This document shows positions 60,101-62,685 of a stretch of 64,000 nt of DNA, piece after piece (the first letter of the stretch is position 1; each line of letters opens with the position of its first letter). Position numbers and translations under genes: made by a program. The DNA comes from Leptodactylus fallax (Eukaryota; Chordata; Amphibia; Anura; Leptodactylidae). The notes beneath the pieces are model-generated. The model searched no databases. It saw only the letters and a program-made list of their open reading frames with translations, and was not told where the DNA came from. The DNA lies in contig CAMRHE010000359.1 in NCBI GenBank assembly GCA_947044405.1, positions 930,001-994,000 on the forward strand, read 5' to 3'.

Positions 60101-62685
60101 TGTGGATGTAGGCTTGCTCAAATCCTTCTCTAACTTCATGAAATCCCAGACAGACTGGATGATGTTGAGATTAGGGCTCTGTGGGGGCCGTATCATCCTC
60201 CTCCTTCAAAGGGAGGTCACTCCAAATATTGATGTGATTTATATTTCGTTTTTTTATTCACTTCATTTTGTCAAAAATAAACTATTAACACTTCTATTGT
60301 TATAAGCATTCTTACTTTGAAGCATTTTTCCACACTTGCACAGTATTGTATATCCAATAGATTTATCAGTGCAGCAGCATGTGATTGATAACTTACTATA
60401 AATCCTTCGGCTTCATCACCTACTAAGCCTGCAATGGCAGTTAATGGCACTTGAGGTCCAAAATAAGACACATTGTCTGGTTGAGCATTGAGATCCACTT
60501 CAGATATTAAACCATCCTCATTGAGAAGTTTGACTGGCCTGTGAATAAAATACATCATCATTATATATTGACTGCATCTGTGCACTTTAACTATTGTGCC
60601 TAATGTCTAATTTCAGTGGATTTGGTATATCTTATGAGCAGGTTACCAGAATACTTCAGGTACTTAAAGTGAACTTGCCAGGCGATTTCCAGATTTCCCT
60701 GTATGAGTTTGCACACACAAGGCTGTCAATCACTGTGTGTGGGCATGTAAGCAGGACTCTCATTGTGTCTCCTAGGTGTCCTGTCAGAATTTACTCTGCT
60801 TTATACCCCTGCACCAAATCACAGAAACATATATACCATATTCTGCTTTCAGATATGGCAGCATACTGTGTATTACTTGACTATAAACTCAAGCGTACAT
60901 GATGTGACATAATATCAGCAATACAATTTGTTCCCAATGGGTAACAACAGAATGGTATCACATGTAAGCCTTCGTGATAACAATCAAGCTAGTCTAACTG
61001 ATATGTTATTACAGGGACCTAATGTTTTAGTCCATATAAATAGTACATCCACTGACTGTATGGATGTAGGTGTGTACACCATGTATCGCTTATTTTAGCA
61101 GATAAGTGTTAAATACAAGCATTAAATGAGTGACTGAAGACTTACGTTGACTTTAGGTGGTACACTGTATCACAAACTTCAATATTCCAAAGAGTGAGGG
61201 ACTCTTCACCAGACAAACACAACTGGTGCCAGTCCATAGGGTTAAAAGTCAAACTGGTAAAGCTGGATGTGGTATCTGGTACACTGCATAAGGCAATACC
61301 TTCTTGCCAACTCCTAGAATATAATAAAGTTAATAATTTACATATATATTCAATGTGTTACTGTAAACGTAAGTAAGGGACAGTCAGATATGCTGTATAT
61401 AAGGAACGGGAGATCGTCTGAAATCCACCTCCTCTCTAATCGGAGTAAGAAGGAAGAAGGCAGCCTTGTAGAACTGATCACATTGGACAGAAGTGTTTCA
61501 TCTCAGAACTTAGGGACAGCAGCTAATCCAGGACTGACATGAGAAATCCAGAATGCTTGGCAGGAATGTATGAAACTCATGGCATTACATTCTTACATAG
61601 GTAAAACTGACCTTAAAATCTGTGCAATAGTCTGTACACTATAAAATGATATTGTTCTCCCTTACCAGACTGTAAGTAGGTGGTCTGGCGCGGATGAGTA
61701 GCTACCTAAGTAGTGTCCTGAGTGACTGAACGCTAGTAATAAATATTCCAGTTGTGCTGCCCCTGGAAAAGAAAATTAAGAAGATCAGGAAACTGTAAAG
61801 GAGCGTTCACACTACCGTTGGTGACTGTCAGTAGTGTCTGTAGCTATTGTCCGTTACAAGATTTTAGCATCGGACACTAGCTGAACCGTCAGAAATCCGT
61901 TAAAATTTCCATTTATTTCAATGGGTTTTTATATTGTCTGTTAGTGTCCGTTTACACCTAATCCATCAGAAGTCCTTTTTTTTTCCGCGGACAAAAAAAT
62001 CCTACATGCAGGACTTCTTTGTCCGTTTGGAAAAACGGATTCTTGACGGACAGCAAGTGTCCGTTATTTTTTTAACATTGAAGTCTATGAGTAACGGACT
62101 GATAACAGACAGTAACTGATAGCCATCAGTTACTGTCCGTTATTTATGTCCGTTTTTTTCTAAGCATGCTCAGAAAGCAGAAACAAACCCAAAAAAAAAA
62201 ATCGGAACGTGTTAAAAAACGGACACTAACTGATGCTAATGTGTCTGTTTTTTTAACTGATCCAAATAATGGACACATTAACATAACTTAGTGTCCATTA
62301 ATGTCTGTTATGATAGGTGTCTGTTTTTTTGTTTTTTTAACGGACACCTTCATAATGGAATCCAACGGTAGTGTGAACCCTGCTTAAATTCACTGCTATG
62401 TGTACTACAAGTATCATATTTCATATAATACCATTTAGTTCTGCTCTTTTCACAAGTCCTGGAAAGGTAAAGATGTGAATATTTGGAGGAAGTTTCTTAT
62501 CACTAAATGCCACCACTTCACTGGACGTATTAACAGCAAATGCTCCGATAGTTCCAGATGGACATTGTAACAGTGACTGACGCTTTGCTTCAATGTCAGT
62601 AAATATAATGAAATTTCCACAAGGGTGGCATACTGTCGTAGGGTTAATAAAGGTGACTTGGTTCTGGTTAATTCCTTGCACCCAT
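9060..62685 (-). CDS. CFAP43: CFAP43 gene, 37 visible coding exons, first exon outside the window
   Basis: CFAP43 is an axonemal WD-repeat/coiled-coil protein. With CFAP44 it forms the tether/tether-head complex that holds inner dynein arm I1/f on doublet microtubules; loss causes sperm flagellum defects and altered ciliary beating. Diagnostic matches to vertebrate CFAP43 include WVQG near the start, [77 protein letters not shown] and the C-terminal KTFPALVQM. Exons 2-16 encode ~695 residues of WD repeats; exons 17-38 encode ~949 residues that are largely charged coiled coil. All junctions are GT-AG, phases agree at every join, and the 4,936 visible bases have no internal stop. Exon numbers assume a single upstream exon, giving 38 as in human. 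The promoter is not visible. Introns carry most transposons here; none interrupts an exon, but one abuts the stop codon. Confidence 0.95.
9303..9590. repeat. GGCCCCACG-family MITE in CFAP43 intron 37
   Basis: Termini GGCCAGGGCCCCATGTAG and GATGTGGGGCCCCGGCC flanked by TAA at 9300-9302 and 9591-9593. Confidence 0.75.
9897..9990. repeat. Truncated GGCCCCACG-family MITE
   Basis: Only TGCCCCACGTAACAT, the GCAATTTGGCCACGGCAG core and GCATTTTACAGTACC remain. Confidence 0.55.
10164..10317 (-). CDS. CFAP43: CFAP43 exon 37
   Basis: Encodes [14 protein letters not shown]; leaves phase 1 before GTAAGT. Confidence 0.92.
10432..10984 (+). mobile_element. Solo LTR (TGTGACAGG...CCCGTTACA), 553 bp
   Basis: Starts TGTGACAGGACC and ends GAGCTAATCCCGTTACA, flanked by 4-bp GTCT at 10428-10431 and 10985-10988. 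It contains GTATATAAGG (TATA-like) near 10669 and AATAAA near 10870, the order expected for U3-R-U5. A related copy is at 55322-56135. No internal coding part is present, so it is a recombined solo LTR in intron 36, antisense to CFAP43. Not obviously related to the LTR at 578-1530. Confidence 0.75.
11156..11570. repeat. Four tandem copies of a 104-bp repeat
   Basis: CCATATACAGG plus ATTGGCAGCTTCT recurs at 11156, 11260, 11364 and 11468, exactly 104 bp apart. Each unit also contains GAGAGCTGTCAGTCACTATG. Confidence 0.9.
11571..12611. other. CFAP43: Intron 36, nothing recognised
   Basis: No repeat ends or open exons seen. A short antisense open frame at 11856-12044 has no support. Confidence 0.4.
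12612..12692 (-). CDS. CFAP43: CFAP43 exon 36
   Basis: 27 codons, [20 protein letters not shown]; phase 0/0. Confidence 0.92.
12910..13055. repeat. Truncated GGCCCCACG-family MITE
   Basis: Resembles 56868-57013 (AATGGGAAACATAGAAGAAG ... CGCAATGTGGGTCTTTAGCC); the left end is lost. Confidence 0.5.
13513..13749. repeat. Fold-back MITE remnant
   Basis: TAAGCCTTATTCGGATGAA and TTCATCCGAATA-like ends (GTCGTCTGAATATAGCCTCA) face each other around CATGTCCATTTTTTTGAC. Confidence 0.4.
14260..14424 (-). CDS. CFAP43: CFAP43 exon 35
   Basis: 55 codons, [20 protein letters not shown], near-identical to vertebrate CFAP43. The acceptor before GGTCTAGGA keeps the frame. Confidence 0.95.
14939..15351. repeat. 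TTAA-flanked (piggyBac-like) MITE
   Basis: Termini AGCGTACCTCCAGTTATAA and TTATAAAGTTACGCT, with TTAA at 14935-14938 and 15352-15355. Confidence 0.75.
15498..15657 (-). CDS. CFAP43: CFAP43 exon 34
   Basis: Encodes [20 protein letters not shown] and SVIEDLN; phase 2 in, 0 out. Confidence 0.95.
15926..16068. repeat. Half copy of a TTAA-type MITE
   Basis: TTAAAAGGAATCTTTCACCAGG begins a copy that is cut where the next MITE begins at TTAA 16069-16072. Confidence 0.5.
16073..16490. repeat. TTAA-flanked (piggyBac-like) MITE
   Basis: Termini AAGGAGTCTGTCACCA and TGGTGACAGACTATCT between TTAA sites at 16069-16072 and 16491-16494. It lies 18 bp from exon 33. Confidence 0.8.
16509..16621 (-). CDS. 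CFAP43: CFAP43 exon 33
   Basis: Encodes [20 protein letters not shown]; donor AT|GTAACT leaves phase 2. Confidence 0.93.
17045..17430. repeat. Fold-back repeat remnant in intron 32
   Basis: GCAGATTTTATATCTGGATT, GTAAAATCTGCAGTGGAATA and later GCAGATTTAATCATTTGCAA / GAAATCTGTGACAAAATCCA repeat in both orientations. Ends are not defined. Confidence 0.4.
17576..17783 (-). CDS. CFAP43: CFAP43 exon 32
   Basis: Encodes [20 protein letters not shown], a conserved motif; phase 2 in, 0 out. Confidence 0.94.
17868..17956 (-). CDS. CFAP43: CFAP43 exon 31
   Basis: Encodes [20 protein letters not shown]. The upstream AG before TTGTTAGAT is used because the nearer AG breaks the conserved frame. Leaves phase 2. 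Confidence 0.92.
18035..18121 (-). CDS. CFAP43: CFAP43 exon 30
   Basis: 29 codons, [13 protein letters not shown]; phase 0/0. Confidence 0.92.
18213..18666. repeat. TTAA-flanked (piggyBac-like) MITE
   Basis: Left GGCATAACTAAACTTTCAAA and right TCTGAACGTTTAGATATACT between TTAA at 18209-18212 and 18667-18670. Confidence 0.65.
19046..19588 (-). repeat. PLE pseudo-LTR, left copy, interrupted by a LINE tail
   Basis: After removal of 19091-19324 it is the inverse of 26361-26634, with extra outer sequence (GTACCGTGTTAGCCATAAAA). It contains a hammerhead-like remnant at about 19373-19408. Confidence 0.8.
19091..19309 (+). mobile_element. 5'-truncated LINE 3' end with poly(A) and target duplication
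   Basis: 219 bp ending CCAATAAAATGTTAATTATA then an A-rich tail. It is flanked by exact AAAAAGTAGTGGAAG at 19076-19090 and 19310-19324, the hallmark of target-primed reverse transcription. Its tail differs from the LINE at 19860. Confidence 0.9.
19638..19778 (-). pseudogene. PLE GIY-YIG domain, C-terminal fragment
   Basis: Reads [13 protein letters not shown], then [20 protein letters not shown] and a TGA at 19638-19640. This is the standard end of the GIY-YIG domain of Penelope-like proteins. The upstream half is across the LINE at 26099-26200. The sequence just before it (19764-19859) looks corrupted. Confidence 0.8.
19764..19859. other. Anomalous G-run with near-duplicated 23-mer
   Basis: CTTCAACAGGGGGGTTTTTC and CTTTCAACAGAGTGGTTTTC lie 47 bp apart around a run of about 18 G, followed by a C run and then poly-T. 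It replaces a short expected stretch of the PLE frame. Confidence 0.6.
20112..23921 (-). pseudogene. LINE ORF2: APE endonuclease + reverse transcriptase + CCHC, one nonsense codon
   Basis: About 1,269 codons with a single in-frame TAG at 23238-23240. Start chosen at [12 protein letters not shown] (23921), directly before the endonuclease fold. Endonuclease signatures: [20 protein letters not shown] and, just after the stop codon, SDHAPV. Reverse transcriptase signatures: [41 protein letters not shown] and SLFADDVLL with the two catalytic Asp. A C-terminal zinc-knuckle-like [18 protein letters not shown] follows. A product starting after the stop would lack endonuclease activity, so this copy is probably immobile without readthrough. 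An upstream in-frame ATG at 24020 is an alternative start. Confidence 0.9.
24497..25354 (-). CDS. LINE ORF1 protein, coiled-coil and RRM part
   Basis: 285 residues from [17 protein letters not shown]. An N-terminal coiled coil (about residues 10-95) is followed by [15 protein letters not shown], the signature of the L1 ORF1p RNA-binding (transposase_22/RRM) domain, and a C-terminal domain containing [13 protein letters not shown]. It binds LINE RNA and acts as a nucleic-acid chaperone. This is probably the second part of a longer ORF1 whose first part reads in another frame at 25323-25997. Confidence 0.8.
   Translation of the reverse strand: MADLLLQLPTKQDLKSMVAEITASFRSEIATLRTDLHSIANRMDTLENDHDTTRDYVASLHDTTTEQGSAIRDMQRHLEDLDNRGRRNNIRIKGLPEADQSEDLPVLLEAVFNTILQEPPSHKIKFDRAHRALRPRGSSATPRDVICCLHDFTLKEAIMSKVRKLKDFEFQGAPLQFYQDLSLITLQKRRHLRPLLQILQEHQIPYRWGFPFALIARRDGRSATLRSFADLPLFCDLLDVPLPDLTDWELFSPPPSPTTGLATIGAQTTSCILRGGDHSEAPAGD
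25323..25997 (-). pseudogene. LINE ORF1, N-terminal Ser/Pro-rich part, frameshifted
   Basis: 224 codons from [18 protein letters not shown], including a TLDAFL motif that is common near the start of frog L1/Tx1 ORF1 proteins as I recall them. It is rich in Ser, Pro and Ala with no fold evident. It overlaps the start of the coiled-coil frame by 32 nt. A 7-base C run (minus strand) at about 25409-25415 lies upstream of the overlap; a run one base shorter would join both parts into one ~500-residue ORF. Alternatively they are two overlapping ORFs. Confidence 0.65.
25998..26098 (-). promoter_or_regulatory. LINE 5' UTR / internal promoter region
   Basis: GC-rich 100 bp beginning GGGGGCGTGGCC and ending at the ORF1 ATG. 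By analogy with L1 it should contain the internal promoter; no element was identified. Confidence 0.4.
26099..26200 (-). pseudogene. PLE GIY-YIG domain, middle fragment
   Basis: Reads [14 protein letters not shown], then a TGA in place of a sense codon, then [27 protein letters not shown] is the core GIY-YIG motif of Penelope-like proteins. It abuts an opposite-strand fragment at 26201. Confidence 0.85.
26201..26360 (+). pseudogene. PLE linker and start of GIY-YIG, inverted fragment
   Basis: On the plus strand: [20 protein letters not shown] and then [20 protein letters not shown]. The CxxC linker and SNVVYLI motif immediately precede QCP...YVGET in intact elements. It is therefore exactly the upstream neighbour of 26099-26200, but inverted. 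Confidence 0.85.
26361..26634 (+). repeat. PLE pseudo-LTR, right copy
   Basis: ATTACTGATCCC to CTGATTTCTTCACCCTTCC, about 85-90% identical by eye to the inverse of the left copy. Hammerhead-like remnant at 26544-26575. Confidence 0.8.
27100..27427. repeat. Right half of the TTAA MITE also present at 50982-51478
   Basis: Shares TTGGTCGTATCCATTAAAAA, CTTTAAAACTCTGCAAAA and the GGGAAAACCCCTTTAA end; the left terminus is missing. Confidence 0.65.
27729..27836 (-). CDS. CFAP43: CFAP43 exon 29
   Basis: 36 codons, [20 protein letters not shown]. The following 9.6-kb intron holds the nested transposons. Confidence 0.92.
27904..28250. repeat. MITE with GGCTAGGTTCACAA / TGTGAACATAGCCT ends
   Basis: Inverted ends of the TTCACAC type. 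It lies between exons 29 and 28. Confidence 0.55.
28416..28535 (-). CDS. CFAP43: CFAP43 exon 28
   Basis: 40 codons, [20 protein letters not shown], conserved in the family; phase 0/0. Confidence 0.93.
28690..29090. repeat. Partial TTAA-type MITE in intron 27
   Basis: Only the right end (CTGGTCAACCCCTTTAA) is clear; the interior resembles frog MITEs with GACCTATCCTGAGCATAGAT. Confidence 0.45.
29112..29237 (-). CDS. CFAP43: CFAP43 exon 27
   Basis: 42 codons, [20 protein letters not shown]; phase 0/0. Confidence 0.92.
29238..30441. other. CFAP43: Intron 26, mostly unannotated
   Basis: A short TTAAAGGGGTATTCCATCTA MITE end at 29360 and a poly-A run near 29901; otherwise nothing. Confidence 0.4.
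30442..30522 (-). CDS. CFAP43: CFAP43 exon 26
   Basis: 27 codons, [20 protein letters not shown], a conserved coiled-coil protein signature; phase 0/0. Confidence 0.92.
30964..32592 (+). mobile_element. Complete Tc1-like element (DD34E), 1.63 kb, TA target site
   Basis: Starts CAGTGCCTTGCAAAGGTATT and ends with its near-perfect inverse AATACTTTCGCAAGGCACTG. TA flanks both sides (30962-30963, 32593-32594). The inverted repeats extend about 220 bp. It lies in intron 25 antisense to CFAP43 and encodes one transposase with a single nonsense codon. Confidence 0.93.
31353..32372 (+). pseudogene. Tc1 transposase, 340 codons, one TGA
   Basis: From the ATG at 31353 the frame runs 340 codons with a single stop TGA at 31443-31445 (codon 31, inside the helix-turn-helix region); everything downstream is open. 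Catalytic residues are intact: [21 protein letters not shown] and [11 protein letters not shown], with 34 residues between the second Asp and Glu. Restart at the in-frame ATG at 31470 would give a 300-residue protein lacking part of the DNA-binding domain, probably inactive. Loss looks recent. Confidence 0.92.
33038..33127 (-). CDS. CFAP43: CFAP43 exon 25
   Basis: 30 codons, [20 protein letters not shown], charged helix; phase 0/0. Confidence 0.9.
33128..35400. other. CFAP43: Intron 24, nothing firm
   Basis: A T24 run at 34437-34460 may mark an old retroposon tail. No ends or open exons identified. Confidence 0.4.
35401..35607 (-). CDS. CFAP43: CFAP43 exon 24
   Basis: 69 codons, [20 protein letters not shown] to [14 protein letters not shown]; phase 0/0. 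Confidence 0.95.
36180..36383 (-). CDS. CFAP43: CFAP43 exon 23
   Basis: 68 codons. An acidic [14 protein letters not shown] stretch is followed by [19 protein letters not shown], almost identical to human; phase 0/0. Confidence 0.95.
37219..37510. repeat. TTAA-flanked MITE, strongly palindromic
   Basis: AGGGGTTATGCATCAAAGCA and TGCTTTGATTGAAAATCTCC-like ends between TTAA at 37215-37218 and 37511-37514; the arms share AAGTTATCC(C/T)CTACCCATGG. Confidence 0.8.
37636..37752 (-). CDS. CFAP43: CFAP43 exon 22
   Basis: 39 codons, [20 protein letters not shown]. The acceptor before TCTTTTCAT was chosen because a closer CAG, 12 bases further into the exon at TTTCATACAG, would break the frame with a stop. 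Confidence 0.9.
38702..39078. repeat. TTAA-flanked MITE
   Basis: AAAGGGTTTTCCAGGCTAAA opposite GTAGCATGTAAAACCCC, with GGATAGGTCATCA-type inner repeats. TTAA at 38698-38701 and 39079-39082. Confidence 0.75.
39143..39247 (-). CDS. CFAP43: CFAP43 exon 21
   Basis: 35 codons, [20 protein letters not shown], matching human LIKEECWNSMAVKGR; phase 0/0. Confidence 0.93.
39580..39705 (-). CDS. CFAP43: CFAP43 exon 20
   Basis: 42 codons, [20 protein letters not shown], matching the human KLDEQEF region; phase 0/0. Confidence 0.92.
40095..40282. repeat. Fold-back MITE remnant
   Basis: TAGGCCATATTCACATGTCA opposite TGACAAGTGAACGGGGACTA, with an inner ATTTGCATCAG / CTGATGCAAATTA pair. Confidence 0.55.
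40948..41025 (-). CDS. CFAP43: CFAP43 exon 19
   Basis: 26 codons, [20 protein letters not shown], start of coiled coil; phase 0/0. Confidence 0.9.
41300..42165. repeat. Retroposon-like repeat with ~118-bp internal units
   Basis: Starts TATATAAAAACTAGCAGAAG and ends CAGACAGACAGACAGAAACT plus TTTTTATATATATAAGA. Inside, TGTTATGGAAACCTGG plus GTAAAGCTGTGTG recurs at about 41490, 41610, 41732 and 41846. The segment GTGCCAAATTTGGTGAAGA near the end is widely dispersed in animal genomes. Class not settled. Confidence 0.6.
42571..42758. repeat. GGCCCCACG-family MITE
   Basis: GGCTAAGGCCCCACATATAA to ACTTGGGGCCTTAGCC, with AAAATTGACATGCTGCATTT inside. Confidence 0.7.
43220..43324 (-). CDS. CFAP43: CFAP43 exon 18
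   Basis: 35 codons, [17 protein letters not shown], leading into the coiled-coil half; phase 0/0. Confidence 0.87.
43325..44174. other. CFAP43: Intron 17, nothing recognised
   Basis: No repeat termini or additional exon found. Confidence 0.4.
44175..44328 (-). CDS. CFAP43: CFAP43 exon 17
   Basis: Linker after the WD region, [20 protein letters not shown]. Poorly conserved, but the borders and phase (2 in, 0 out) are exact. Confidence 0.85.
44625..44990. repeat. MITE with ~60-bp inverted ends, TAA flanks
   Basis: GGCCCGGTTTGCATCTGC faces GCAGATGTGAACTGGGCC. The arms carry TGGACCCC and GGTTTACCTGGGAAACC, and GACCCCATTATAGTCTATGG sits in the stem. Confidence 0.75.
45300..45430 (-). CDS. CFAP43: CFAP43 exon 16
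   Basis: Encodes [20 protein letters not shown], the last clear WD blade; leaves phase 2 within Arg. Confidence 0.92.
45733..46250. mobile_element. Non-autonomous hAT element with duplication CTCTAGAG
   Basis: 518 bp. Left TAGTGTTTCTCAACC and right GAGATCCACTG are hAT-Charlie-like ends (CAGTGGTTCTCAACC type). Exact 8-bp CTCTAGAG flanks at 45725-45732 and 46251-46258. A second Charlie-like motif GCAGTGGTTCTCAGCCATGG lies inside near 46166. Confidence 0.85.
46251..47807. other. CFAP43: Intron 15, mostly unannotated
   Basis: 46790-46900 (GGTAGAACATTCCACAGAAT, AAAGTCTTGAAGACAGG) reads like an old SINE or LINE tail, without ends. Nothing else. Confidence 0.35.
47808..48225. mobile_element. Pogo/Tigger-like MITE, TA target site
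   Basis: CAGTAATACCTCGTACACTC to ACGAGGTATTACTG, flanked by TA on both sides. An internal perfect hairpin CAGTACTGTACAGTATAC / GTATACTGTACAGTACTG sits at about 48039-48079. 418 bp, no transposase. Confidence 0.85.
48301..48456 (-). CDS. CFAP43: CFAP43 exon 15
   Basis: 52 codons, [20 protein letters not shown] and [19 protein letters not shown]; phase 0/0. Confidence 0.92.
48579..48748 (-). CDS. CFAP43: CFAP43 exon 14
   Basis: Encodes [20 protein letters not shown], matching human SSAVLGFTGSKIFGFCS; leaves phase 0. Confidence 0.92.
48985..49127. repeat. Truncated GGCCCCACG-family MITE
   Basis: CACATTGTGGGGGAAAAAAG to CGTTTTGCTATGTGGTGCC; left end lost. Confidence 0.5.
49667..50076. repeat. 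Two overlapping GGCCCCACG-family MITE copies
   Basis: AAGGCCCCACGTAGCAAAAC is followed 90 bp later by a second head GGGGCCCCACGTGGTGTAAA, then the usual GGATGGGATTCTAGCGAATC and GGTATAATTGA core. Probably one copy inserted in another. Confidence 0.65.
50509..50664 (-). CDS. CFAP43: CFAP43 exon 13
   Basis: Encodes [20 protein letters not shown]; less conserved, but splice borders and phase (1 in, 1 out) fit. Confidence 0.88.
50982..51478. repeat. TTAA-flanked MITE with long inverted ends
   Basis: AGGGGTATTCCCATGAACAT and ATGTTCGTGGGAATACCCCT between TTAA at 50978-50981 and 51479-51482; the arms match for about 60 bp. Confidence 0.85.
51849..51952 (-). CDS. CFAP43: CFAP43 exon 12
   Basis: Encodes [20 protein letters not shown], near-identical to human; enters phase 2, leaves phase 1. 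Confidence 0.94.
52035..52436. repeat. Fold-back MITE (TTAAAGAGGACC type)
   Basis: AGAGGACCTTTTATCACCTC opens; arms CTGGCACAGTTGGATTTTTT and AAGATTCCAACTGTGCCGGA plus TCAGGCAGAGGGGTGTGATT and its inverse form a hairpin. Right end not exact. Confidence 0.6.
52476..52965. repeat. GGCCCCACG-family MITE interrupted by a LINE tail
   Basis: AAGGCCCCACGTTGCGGGC to GGATGGGATTCACTAGAATG with the family core GTAGGTATAATTGACATGCT. Split by 52518-52731. Confidence 0.7.
52518..52731 (+). mobile_element. 5'-truncated LINE 3' end with poly(A) and target duplication
   Basis: 214 bp, pyrimidine-rich, ending AAAATCAATAAACTTTGAAT plus an A tail. Exact 16-bp AAAAAAGCACTGCAGG at 52502-52517 and 52732-52747. Insertion is inside the MITE at 52476-52965. 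Confidence 0.9.
52976..53428. repeat. TTAA-flanked MITE
   Basis: AGGGAACCTCTCACCAAG and TTGATGATAGACTCCCT between TTAA at 52972-52975 and 53429-53432. Confidence 0.75.
53610..53758 (-). CDS. CFAP43: CFAP43 exon 11
   Basis: Encodes [20 protein letters not shown], matching the conserved ACCPSS motif; leaves in phase 2. Confidence 0.93.
53866..53946 (-). CDS. CFAP43: CFAP43 exon 10
   Basis: 27 codons, [20 protein letters not shown], ending a WD blade; phase 0/0. Confidence 0.92.
54119..54149. repeat. (GT)n microsatellite
   Basis: GTGTGT repeat of about 15 units in intron 9. Confidence 0.95.
54783..54899 (-). CDS. CFAP43: CFAP43 exon 9
   Basis: 39 codons, [14 protein letters not shown] to [10 protein letters not shown]; phase 0/0. 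Confidence 0.92.
55322..56135 (+). mobile_element. Solo LTR, second copy, carrying a nested MITE
   Basis: TGTGACAGGACAAGGGGAAA to GAGCTAATCCTGTTACA, matching 10432-10984 throughout, including GTATATAAGG and AATAAA. It is inserted within a minisatellite; flanks CCCG/CCCT suggest a decayed 4-bp duplication. The extra length is the MITE at 55621-55878. Confidence 0.8.
55621..55878. repeat. MITE with ~36-bp inverted ends nested in the LTR
   Basis: GGGTGGGTTCACACTTGCGG and CCGCAAGGGTGAACCCACCC, with TAA on both sides. The uninterrupted site is visible in the LTR copy at about 10731. Confidence 0.85.
56306..56629. repeat. GGCCCCACG-family MITE
   Basis: GACTAAGGCCCCATGTAG to CAATGTGGAGCCTGGGCC, flanked by TAA. 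A further degraded fragment continues to about 56755. Confidence 0.7.
56790..57010. repeat. GGCCCCACG-family MITE
   Basis: ACTGAGGCCCCACGTTGTGG to CAATGTGGGGCTTTAGCC, flanked by TAA; 66 bp from exon 8. Confidence 0.75.
57077..57208 (-). CDS. CFAP43: CFAP43 exon 8
   Basis: 44 codons including [14 protein letters not shown] and [17 protein letters not shown], a WD blade; phase 0/0. Confidence 0.92.
57283..57510 (+). mobile_element. 3' end of a CR1/L2-type LINE or derived SINE
   Basis: ATTGTAAGCCCTTGCGGGCA, GTACAGTGCTATGGA and GGTGCTCTATAAATAAATAA are typical of an abundant frog repeat with a short tandem 3' tail. No target duplication seen. Confidence 0.65.
58204..58286 (-). CDS. CFAP43: CFAP43 exon 7
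   Basis: Encodes [20 protein letters not shown]; enters phase 1, leaves phase 0. Confidence 0.9.
58287..58831. other. CFAP43: Intron 6, nothing recognised
   Basis: No repeat or exon found. Confidence 0.4.
58832..58976 (-). CDS. CFAP43: CFAP43 exon 6
   Basis: Encodes [20 protein letters not shown], matching the conserved HCWTPASDLYIGC region; leaves in phase 1. Confidence 0.92.
59290..59650. repeat. Degenerate tandem repeat (GGGACATTATATTATGTGGGG type)
   Basis: About ten units of ~30 bp such as GACATTATATTATGTGGGGA and TCACTTGAG. Similar in style to 1541-2445. Confidence 0.6.
59930..60348 (-). mobile_element. Internally deleted Tc1-like remnant
   Basis: Antisense transposase C terminus: [20 protein letters not shown] and [20 protein letters not shown], then a stop. 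The catalytic Glu is Gln (IIQSVW). Terminal repeat sequences ACAAAATG(C)A(A)AGTGAATGA face each other; the right end is CACAGTATTG then TA. Most of the gene is deleted. Confidence 0.8.
60397..60538 (-). CDS. CFAP43: CFAP43 exon 5
   Basis: Encodes [20 protein letters not shown], a highly conserved CFAP43 segment. The ATA|GTAAGT donor leaves phase 0. Confidence 0.93.
61146..61313 (-). CDS. CFAP43: CFAP43 exon 4
   Basis: Encodes [20 protein letters not shown], a WD-like blade; phase 2 in and 2 out. Confidence 0.9.
61666..61762 (-). CDS. CFAP43: CFAP43 exon 3
   Basis: Encodes [19 protein letters not shown]; enters in phase 1 and leaves in phase 2 before GTAAGG. Confidence 0.9.
61799..62384. repeat. 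Large fold-back MITE, TAA flanks
   Basis: AGGAGCGTTCACACTACCGT and ACGGTAGTGTGAACCCTGCT are inverted, with TAA on each side. The interior is rich in TGTCCGTT in both orientations. Confidence 0.8.
62432..62685 (-). CDS. CFAP43: CFAP43 exon 2
   Basis: First visible exon. It opens with the last base of a split codon, then WVQGINQNQ, and ends [10 protein letters not shown] plus one base (phase 1). Start of the WD-repeat region. Confidence 0.92.
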